64,000 nt of DNA from Luteimonas gilva. GTDB taxonomy: Bacteria; Pseudomonadota; Gammaproteobacteria; Xanthomonadales; Xanthomonadaceae. The stretch lies in assembly GCF_005239095.1 (NCBI RefSeq), contig NZ_SZUA01000003.1, positions 620,001-684,000 on the forward strand, read 5' to 3'. The notes beneath the pieces were generated by a model, which saw only the letters and a program-made list of their open reading frames with translations, was not told the DNA's origin and made no database searches. This document shows, in pieces, positions 58,486 through 64,000 of the stretch. The first letter of the stretch is position 1. Every line of letters starts with the position of its first letter. A program made the translations under genes and the position numbers.

Positions 58486-59258
58486 GCGCGATGCTGCGCT
58501 TCTTCGCTTGGGCGCTGGCCTTAGCGCTGGTCGCGCTGCCGGTGGTGGCCGTGGTCAACGGCTGGATCGGCGCCGAACGCTTCCCGCTGCGCAAGCTGCG
58601 CGTGACCAGCCAGTTCGAGCGCGTCGATCCGCAATTGCTGCGGCAGACCGTGCTGCCTTACGCCAAGCAGGGCTTCTTCGCGGTGCGCTTAGAAGACGCG
58701 CAGAACGCGGTCAGCAAGCTGCCGTGGGTGGATCGCGCCGAGGTGCGCAAGCATTGGCCGGACGTGCTGGAAATCCGCTTGATCGAACACAAGCCGTTCG
58801 CGCGTTGGGGCGCCGATCGCCTCTTGTCGCAGCAAGGCCGCTTGCTGCCGATCAAAGGCATCGAAGTGCCGAAGGGCTTGCCGCAGTTGGATGGGCCGGA
58901 CGCGCGCACCGCCGACGTGGTCGAGCTGTACAACGAATCGCGCGAAATGTTCGCGCCCACCGGCGTCGGCGTGCGCGGGATCGCGCTCGATCCGCGCGGC
59001 AGCTGGTCGCTCACCCTGGGCAACGCCGCGCAAGTGGTGGTCGGCCGCGGCGACGAAGACGCGCGCCTGCGCTTGGCGCGTTTCGCGCGGCTCATGCCGA
59101 AGCTTTTGTCGCAGGAAGGCCGGCCGCTGCAGCGCGCCGACCTTCGTTACACGAATGGTTTTGCTTTGAGCTGGGGCGAAGCCGCTCCGGCGACGCCCTC
59201 ACCCCAGCCCTCTCCCGCAAGCGGGAGAGGGGGTAATGCAGCAGCAGGTAACACATGA
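58482..59258 (+). CDS. ftsQ: cell division protein FtsQ with repeat-derived C-terminal tail
   Basis: Bitopic divisome protein that recruits FtsB and FtsL. 258 residues from GTG overlapping the ddl stop. Membrane helix at about 7-25, POTRA domain at about 34-105 ([33 protein letters not shown]), beta domain with GWS-type [12 protein letters not shown], and [10 protein letters not shown] at the usual family end. After EAAPA, the last 20 residues or so ([14 protein letters not shown]...) are encoded by the CCCTCTCCCGC palindrome at 59208-59231. The frame still ends in an ATGA overlap with ftsA. Confidence 0.94.
   Translation: MSAMLRFFAWALALALVALPVVAVVNGWIGAERFPLRKLRVTSQFERVDPQLLRQTVLPYAKQGFFAVRLEDAQNAVSKLPWVDRAEVRKHWPDVLEIRLIEHKPFARWGADRLLSQQGRLLPIKGIEVPKGLPQLDGPDARTADVVELYNESREMFAPTGVGVRGIALDPRGSWSLTLGNAAQVVVGRGDEDARLRLARFARLMPKLLSQEGRPLQRADLRYTNGFALSWGEAAPATPSPQPSPASGRGGNAAAGNT
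59196..59231. repeat. CCCTCTCCCGC palindrome inside the 3' end of ftsQ
   Basis: CCCTCACCCCAGCCC, then CCCTCTCCCGC, AA, GCGGGAGAGGG (59208-59231). Almost identical to the copy at 12215-12250. It ends 24 bases before the ftsA ATG. Confidence 0.92.
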
Positions 59259-60490
59259 ACCGCAAAGGCGACAAATCGCTGATCGTCGGTCTCGACATCG
59301 GCACATCGAAAGTGGTCGCGCTGGTCGGCGAGTATTCGCCGGGCAATCCGATCGAGGTCATCGGCATCGGTTCGCACGAGTCGCGCGGGCTCAAGCGCGG
59401 CGTCGTGGTCGACATCGAATCGACCGTGCAGTCGATCCAGCGCGCGGTCGAGGAAGCCGAGCTGATGGCCGGCTGCGAAATACGCTCGGTGTACGCGTCC
59501 ATCTCCGGCAACCACGTGCAGTGCCGCAATTCGCCCGGGATCGTGCCGATCCGCGACGGCGAGGTGACGTACCAAGACCTCGACCGCGTGCTCGACGCGG
59601 CCAAGGCGGTGGCGATTCCGGCCGACCAGAAGATCCTGCACGCGATCGCGCGCGAATACGTGCTCGACGACTCGCAGGAAGGCATCCGCAACCCGGTCGG
59701 CATGACCGGCGTGCGCCTGGAAGTGCACGCGCATCTGGTGGTGTGCGCGCAGTCGGCCGCCGCGAACATCAGCAAGTGCGTGCAGCGTTGCGGTTTGCAG
59801 ATCGACGATCTGGTGCTGTCCCCGCTGGCCTCCAGCATCGCGGTGCTGACCAACGACGAGCGCGAGCTGGGCGTGGCCCTGGTCGACATCGGCGCGGGCA
59901 CCACCGACTTGGCCGTGTTCGTGCAGGGCGCGATTTGCCACACCGCTTCGCTGCCGATCGCCGGCGATCACGTCACCAACGACATCGCGCACATGCTGCG
60001 CACGCCCACGCCCGAGGCCGAGCAGATCAAGGTCCGCTACGCCTGCGCGCTGGCGCAGCTGGCGACGGCCGAAGAAAGCATCCAGGTGCCCAGCGTCGGC
60101 GACCGTCCGCCGCGGCGCTTGCCGCGGCATTCGCTGGCGCAGGCGGTGCAGGGACGTTACGAGGAAATCTTCGAGATGGTGCAGGCCGAACTGCGCCGTT
60201 CCGGCTTCGAGGAGCTGGTCCGCGCCGGCATGGTGCTGACCGGGGGCGCTTCGAAAATGGAAGGCGTGGTCGAACTGGCCGAAGAGATGCTGCAGATGCC
60301 GGTGCGCGTGGGCATTCCGCAGCACGTGTCCGGTTTGGGCGAAGTGGTCGGCAATCCGGTGCATGCCACCGGCGTCGGCCTGTTGCTGATGGGCAGCCAA
60401 TTGGAGAACCCGCGGCGGCCATCGATCCCGACCGGCCGCGCGGGCAGCTTGTTCAACAAATTGAAGGATTGGTACCGGGGCGAATTCTGA
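59255..60490 (+). CDS. ftsA: cell division protein FtsA
   Basis: Actin-like protein tethering FtsZ to the membrane. 411 residues. ATPase motifs: VGLDIGTSKVVALVG, SSIAVLTNDERELGVALVDIGAGTTDLAVF and VLTGGASKMEGV; the 1C subdomain lies near 85-165. The C-terminus SLFNKLKDWYRGEF is the amphipathic membrane helix. ATGA overlap with ftsQ. A palindrome pair separates it from ftsZ, the first intergenic space in the cluster after mraZ. Confidence 0.97.
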   Translation: MNRKGDKSLIVGLDIGTSKVVALVGEYSPGNPIEVIGIGSHESRGLKRGVVVDIESTVQSIQRAVEEAELMAGCEIRSVYASISGNHVQCRNSPGIVPIRDGEVTYQDLDRVLDAAKAVAIPADQKILHAIAREYVLDDSQEGIRNPVGMTGVRLEVHAHLVVCAQSAAANISKCVQRCGLQIDDLVLSPLASSIAVLTNDERELGVALVDIGAGTTDLAVFVQGAICHTASLPIAGDHVTNDIAHMLRTPTPEAEQIKVRYACALAQLATAEESIQVPSVGDRPPRRLPRHSLAQAVQGRYEEIFEMVQAELRRSGFEELVRAGMVLTGGASKMEGVVELAEEMLQMPVRVGIPQHVSGLGEVVGNPVHATGVGLLLMGSQLENPRRPSIPTGRAGSLFNKLKDWYRGEF

Positions 60491-60497
60491 TTTGGCT

Positions 60498-60583
60498 TGT
60501 GTAGAGCGGAGCTTGCTCCGCTGCTCTTGATCTTGATTTCAGGAGTCGAAGAAAAAGCAGCGGAGCAAGCTCCGCTCTACACA
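60498..60583. repeat. GTAG-type paired palindrome between ftsA and ftsZ
   Basis: TGTGTAGAGCGGAGCTTGCT at 60498 faces AGCAAGCTCCGCTCTACACA ending at 60583, with about 30 bases between arms. Same unit as at 9014. It lies just before the presumed ftsZ promoter zone. Confidence 0.85.
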
Positions 60584-60644
60584 GGCAGAAGCGCGGCGTG
60601 ATGGCGCGACGCGCGGCGGCAAGAGGCAAGACGATTGCAACACA

Positions 60645-60672
60645 TTGCGACAACAACCCGATTTCATAACTA
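60645..60672 (+). promoter_or_regulatory. possible ftsZ promoter
   Basis: TTGCGA (60645-60650), 16-base spacer and TAACTA (60667-60672), 25 bases before the ftsZ ATG, in a locally AT-richer stretch. Weak match on both elements; ftsZ may also be read from upstream. Confidence 0.3.
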
Positions 60673-60697
60673 GCGGTACAGAACGGAGGACGTGGAC

Positions 60698-61906
60698 ATG
60701 GCGCATTTCGAACTGGTTGAAAGAATGGCTCCGAACGCGATCATCAAGGTCGTGGGCGTGGGCGGCGGCGGCGGCAACGCGGTCGCGCATATGGTCAACA
60801 GCAGCGTGGACGGGGTGGAATTCATCACCGCCAACACCGACGCGCAGGCGATCAAGAACTGCGGTTCCAAACTGCAATTGCAGTTGGGCGGCAACGTCAC
60901 CAAGGGACTCGGCGCGGGCGCGAATCCCGAAGTCGGCCGGCAGGCGGCGTTGGAAGACCGCGAACAGATCATGGATGCGCTACAGGGCGCGGACATGGTC
61001 TTCATCACCGCCGGCATGGGCGGCGGCACCGGCACCGGCGCGGCGCCGGTCGTCGCGCAGCTGGCGAAAGAGATGGGCATCCTGACGGTCGCGGTGGTCA
61101 CCAAGCCGTTCCCGTTCGAAGGCCGTCGCCGCATGCAGGTGGCGCTGAAGGGCATCGAGGAGCTGTCCCACCACTGCGATTCGCTGATCACGATCCCGAA
61201 CGAGAAGCTGATCACCGTGCTCGGCCGCAACGCGACGATGATCCAGGCCTTCCGCGCCGCGAACGACGTGCTGCAGGGCGCCGTGCAGGGCATCGCCGAC
61301 CTGATCGTGCGTCCGGGCCTGATCAACGTCGACTTCGCCGACGTGCGCACCGTGATGAGCGAGATGGGCCTGGCGATGATGGGCACCGGTCACGCCCGCG
61401 GCGACGACCGCGCGCAAGCGGCGGCGGAGAGCGCGATCCAGAACCCGCTGCTGGACGACGTGAACCTGTCGGGCGCCAACGGCATCCTGGTCAACATCAC
61501 CGCCGGTCCGGATTTCACCATGGCCGAGTTCGACGAAGTCGGCCGCACCATCGAGAACTTCGCTTCGGAAGACGCGACCGTCGTGATCGGCACTGTGCTC
61601 GATCCGGACATGCAGGACGAAGTGAAGGTCACCGTGGTCGCGACCGGCCTGAACCGCGTCGCCTCGCGTCAGCACGTGCGCGTGCAGGAGCATGAGCCGA
61701 TCCGCACGCCGATCAAGCTGGTGCGCAACGCCACCACGGGCCAGCCCGACTTCGACGCGATGTCGCACGTCGAACCGGCGCCGACCCACGGCTTCGGCGG
61801 CCTGCGCAGCGGCCGCGCCCATGCGTCGGAGAGCGCGCCGGCGGTAGCCGATTTGCCGGGCGATTACCTGGACATTCCGGCGTTCCTGCGCCGGCAGGCC
61901 GATTGA
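60698..61906 (+). CDS. ftsZ: cell division protein FtsZ
   Basis: Tubulin-like GTPase forming the division ring. 402 residues. GVGGGGGNAVAHM at the nucleotide pocket, tubulin signature G108-G-G-T-G-T-G114, NVDFADVRTVM with the T7 synergy loop, and C-terminal peptide DYLDIPAFLRRQAD that binds FtsA and ZipA. I chose ATG at 60698 because GGAGG (60685-60689) is eight bases away; the GTG at 60692 would be only two bases away. It is followed by a terminator, and lpxC is not next to it. Confidence 0.97.
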   Translation: MAHFELVERMAPNAIIKVVGVGGGGGNAVAHMVNSSVDGVEFITANTDAQAIKNCGSKLQLQLGGNVTKGLGAGANPEVGRQAALEDREQIMDALQGADMVFITAGMGGGTGTGAAPVVAQLAKEMGILTVAVVTKPFPFEGRRRMQVALKGIEELSHHCDSLITIPNEKLITVLGRNATMIQAFRAANDVLQGAVQGIADLIVRPGLINVDFADVRTVMSEMGLAMMGTGHARGDDRAQAAAESAIQNPLLDDVNLSGANGILVNITAGPDFTMAEFDEVGRTIENFASEDATVVIGTVLDPDMQDEVKVTVVATGLNRVASRQHVRVQEHEPIRTPIKLVRNATTGQPDFDAMSHVEPAPTHGFGGLRSGRAHASESAPAVADLPGDYLDIPAFLRRQAD

Positions 61907-61939
61907 GGTTTTCAGCTAGCCAGCGGTAACGTCCTCTTG

Positions 61940-61971
61940 GCTGCCGGGCCGCGCCGGCCCGGCAGCATTTT
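61940..61971 (+). terminator. intrinsic terminator after ftsZ
   Basis: GCTGCCGGGCCG, 3-base loop, CGGCCCGGCAGC, then ATTTT. A 12-bp perfect stem 33 bases past the ftsZ stop. It closes the dcw transcript. Confidence 0.82.
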
Positions 61972-62097
61972 CGGTATCGGCGTCCTGTCGGGTCTGCGGG
62001 CTCGTCGGTGCGCCACTGCGATCCATGGCCCTTGCCTCGCATGGTCTCCGTCTTTTTGGCACGGCATCTCTCTGCCATATCGCCAACGGAGCAGTCC

Positions 62098-63426
62098 ATG
62101 CGTTACCTGTTCGCTTTACTCTTGCTGGGCGGCGCGGCCTACGCCGCCGACGTAGCCCAAGAACTTCCCGCCAAGATCAGCAAACCCAGCGTCGACGTCT
62201 ATAGCGCCCCCGACTTGAACGCCGAGCGCCTGCTGACACTCAAGCGGAACGACGCGGTCAAGATCGCGGGCCAGAAGGGCTTATGGTACGAGGTCGGCGC
62301 GATGCCCGGCAAATCGGGATTCGTTCGGGTGAACGATGTGCGGTTGGCGCAAGCCGGCCGCGACGACAGCGGCCCCAACGTGTTGTTCGTCGGGAAATCG
62401 GGCTTGGGGCGAGGCAGCGAAACCGCCGGCGTGCGCGGCCTCGATGAAAATCAATTGCGCATCGCAGCCGCGAATAACGTGCAGCTCGAGAAGATGCAAA
62501 GTTATCGTGCCGCTGCGAAAGCGGCTGCGGCTTACGCGCGCAAGCAAGGGCTCACGGCCACGGCCGTGGCTTACGCCGCCGAAGCCAAGCCGGCCGCGGC
62601 GGGGCAGGGCGGGGCGACGCAAGCGCAAAAGCGCGAAGGCATCTCCCAGGCGCAAGGCGCAATGGGGCGCCTTGGCATGGGCGGCGGCAAGACCAACGAC
62701 GCCGCAGAGATGGCCAGCGCGTCCGCGGGCAAATCCGAAGCCGAACAGCAGCAAGAGGAATTGGCGCTGGGCCCGGCCTTGGCCGCGCGCGTGCTGGGAG
62801 CGAGCCCGCTGTGGAGCGACGATGCCGCGCAACGGCGGATCAACCTCATCGGCCGCTGGGTGGCGTCGAACACCAGCCGTCCCGATTTGCCTTGGACCTT
62901 CGGCGTCATCGCCACCGACGAAGTCAACGCTTTCGCCATGCCGGGCGGCTATGTGCTGATGACGCGCGGCCTGTATCGGCGTTTGGATGGCGACGCCGAA
63001 CTCGCGGCCGCGTTGGGACACGAAATCAGCCATGTCGTTCAACGCGACCACTACAACGTCATCCACAAACAGGAAATGACCCAGGCGGGCGCCAAGATCG
63101 CCATGCGTAATGTCAAGACTCCGGCGGACGGCAATCCCGCGGCGGCGTACGCGCGCGATTTCGTGGAGAAGAACGGCGCGGCCATCTTGATGCGCGGCCT
63201 GGATCGCAGCGCCGAATACCGTTCGGACGAGGCGGCGCAGATCTACCTGGCCCGCTCCGGCTACAACCCGCTGGCTCTGTACTCGGTGCTGCAGAAGATG
63301 GGGTCGATGGGCAACAAATCCGGCTTCCTGGCGCAGCTGTACAAAACCCACCCGGCGATGGGCAAGCGCTTGGACCAGATCGACAAGCGCGGGCAGGGCG
63401 TATTGGAGCCGTATCTGTCGCGGTAG
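62098..63426 (+). CDS. secreted M48 family metalloprotease with N-terminal SH3-like domain
   Basis: 442 residues from ATG at 62098 with GGAG upstream. Signal peptide to about residue 17 (GGAAYA-AD). Residues about 25-80 look like a bacterial SH3 domain (SKPSVDVYSAPDLNAERLLTL...GKSGFVRVNDVRL). A variable Ala/Gln-rich linker follows. The peptidase part has H308-E-I-S-H312 and the third ligand E373-x-x-x-D377 (AEYRSDEAA), as in M48 enzymes such as BepA and LoiP. It lacks membrane helices, so it is probably periplasmic or an outer-membrane quality-control protease. Convergent with the XVIPCD gene. Confidence 0.88.
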   Translation: MRYLFALLLLGGAAYAADVAQELPAKISKPSVDVYSAPDLNAERLLTLKRNDAVKIAGQKGLWYEVGAMPGKSGFVRVNDVRLAQAGRDDSGPNVLFVGKSGLGRGSETAGVRGLDENQLRIAAANNVQLEKMQSYRAAAKAAAAYARKQGLTATAVAYAAEAKPAAAGQGGATQAQKREGISQAQGAMGRLGMGGGKTNDAAEMASASAGKSEAEQQQEELALGPALAARVLGASPLWSDDAAQRRINLIGRWVASNTSRPDLPWTFGVIATDEVNAFAMPGGYVLMTRGLYRRLDGDAELAAALGHEISHVVQRDHYNVIHKQEMTQAGAKIAMRNVKTPADGNPAAAYARDFVEKNGAAILMRGLDRSAEYRSDEAAQIYLARSGYNPLALYSVLQKMGSMGNKSGFLAQLYKTHPAMGKRLDQIDKRGQGVLEPYLSR

Positions 63427-63445
63427 CAGACGGTTGAATCCGGCG

Positions 63446-63476
63446 ACGCTGCCGGACCGCACGTCCGGCAGCGTTT
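63446..63476. terminator. bidirectional terminator between M48 gene and XVIPCD gene
   Basis: ACGCTGCCGGAC, CGCAC, GTCCGGCAGCGT, then TTTAT on the plus strand. A 12-bp stem between convergent genes; it touches the stop codon of the minus-strand gene at 63475-63477. Confidence 0.7.
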
Positions 63477-64000
63477 ATAGCGAGCGGCTCAGGCTGCGGC
63501 CTTGCGTGAGTTGCTGTTCCTGCGCCATCCATTGCTCGCGCTGCTGGGCCCGCTGAGCATCCAGCGATTCGGATCGTTGCATCGTCTCGCTGATCGGCGG
63601 CGGCGTTTCCGACAGGTCGACGTGCGCCCGGAAGCCAGGCGTCTTGCTCATCACGAAGACGCGGCCCTCGTGCACCATGACAATGTCCAGATGCTCGGCA
63701 TCCCGCACGCAGCCGACTTTGGCTTGCAGCGTTACGTGGGCGGCCATTTCGTCGGATGTGCCTGCCGGTAGGTGTCGGCGGATGGTTTCGTGAAGGGCGT
63801 GGTCGGGATGGCGGGGGTCGCTGTAGCTGCGTGGACTGTCCAGAGATTGTTGCGGCTCCGTATTTCCTAGCCAACGGTCTGCAGGGCGTTCGCTATCCAT
63901 GTGTGGCCGCACGCTATCTCGTCTCTGATACTCATCGATCCGCCCTTCCGGTGTAATGACTCCGGTGTCGAGATCACGAATGTATTCACGAAAATGATTG
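63475..64000 (-). CDS. XVIPCD-like C-terminal part of a putative type IV secretion effector (5' end beyond right edge)
   Basis: The frame is open from the right edge to the stop (175 codons visible), so this is the C-terminus of a longer protein; an internal GTG at 63912 is not needed as a start. Features fit the XVIPCD signal of Xanthomonas T4SS antibacterial effectors: DPRHPDHALHETIRR, LDIVMVHEGRVFVM, PGFRAHVDL and a Gln-rich tail (QRAQQREQ, AQEQQLTQG). That domain is bound by VirD4 for secretion. The toxic domain would lie to the right and cannot be seen. Such effectors normally have a small lipoprotein immunity gene beside them; none is visible here. Cargo function unknown. Confidence 0.78.
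   Translation of the reverse strand, partial: NHFREYIRDLDTGVITPEGRIDEYQRRDSVRPHMDSERPADRWLGNTEPQQSLDSPRSYSDPRHPDHALHETIRRHLPAGTSDEMAAHVTLQAKVGCVRDAEHLDIVMVHEGRVFVMSKTPGFRAHVDLSETPPPISETMQRSESLDAQRAQQREQWMAQEQQLTQGRSLSRSL

Noticed and set aside
60692-60697. GTG start for ftsZ at 60692
   Set aside because: The GGAGG would be two bases away; the ATG at 60698 has the right spacing.
63475-63912. Treating the XVIPCD-like gene as a complete 145-residue protein starting at GTG 63912
   Set aside because: The frame continues without a stop to the right edge and codes for plausible protein, so the gene is more likely longer and cut by the window.

Overview
The window is a GC-rich chromosomal segment from a gammaproteobacterium of the Xanthomonadaceae, most like Lysobacter. 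Support comes from the gene orders (pepA-holC-valS, xerD-dsbC, glyA-nrdR-ribD, mraZ to ftsZ), a dcw cluster without murD, a degenerate RibA domain fused to RibB, a C-terminal domain of the Xanthomonas type IV secretion effector class (XVIPCD) at the right edge, and many GTAG- and GTGG-type palindromic repeats between genes. Almost everything is core housekeeping. I see no tRNA, prophage, insertion sequence or CRISPR array.

Layout. 1-3424 (minus): an Mla-type lipid transport operon (mlaE-mlaF-mlaD-lipoprotein, the last gene cut by the left edge). 3541-4788: ThrE-like exporter. 4832-7359 (minus): proS and two small DUF4124 proteins. 7467-8985: pssA, a HolD-like psi subunit and rimI, overlapping head to tail. 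9164-14249 (minus): valS, holC, pepA. 14484-16666: lptF-lptG. 16775-17245 (minus): RDD protein. 17293-19678: xerD, dsbC, a small secreted protein. 19758-23765: purL. 24119-25842: two glycosyltransferase-type genes. 25975-30412 (minus): pyrF, map, ettA, an LpxO-like hydroxylase. 30499-38560: glyA, nrdR, ribD, a methyltransferase, then an FMN riboswitch controlling ribE-ribB(X)-ribH-nusB-thiL. 38625-42743 (minus): SGNH hydrolase, FAD oxidase, yraN, lpoA. 42804-44856: rsmI and a CHR transporter. 44930-45285: RNase P RNA. 45525-45824: a small unknown gene in a visibly AT-richer stretch. 46200-61906: the division and cell-wall cluster mraZ-rsmH-ftsL-ftsI-murE-murF-mraY-ftsW-murG-murC-ddl-ftsQ-ftsA-ftsZ. 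62098-63426: a secreted M48 metalloprotease with an SH3-like domain. 63475-64000 (minus): the C-terminal part of a putative type IV secretion effector.

How the genes work together. From mraZ to ftsA each gene overlaps the next by 1-11 bases, so 14.3 kb contains no intergenic base, implying one translationally coupled unit from lipid II synthesis to the divisome. A candidate promoter (TTGACA, 17-nt spacer) with MraZ-box-like repeats lies in front, and an exact DnaA-box sequence lies 70 bp upstream of that promoter's -35 element. The riboflavin genes are split by the FMN switch: ribD lies upstream of it and ribE-ribB-ribH downstream. HolC (chi) and the HolD-like psi, partners in the replicative polymerase clamp loader, are encoded within 4.5 kb of each other.

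The most unusual signal is a set of palindromic repeats of at least seven sequence types in many gene gaps. Four copies have entered reading frames without breaking them: two in murF, one in purL and one forming the C-terminal tail of ftsQ. One murF copy is 69 bp, exactly the length of an intergenic copy between ribB and ribH. This resembles the Rickettsia palindromic elements that add peptide segments to proteins, here in essential cell-wall and division genes.
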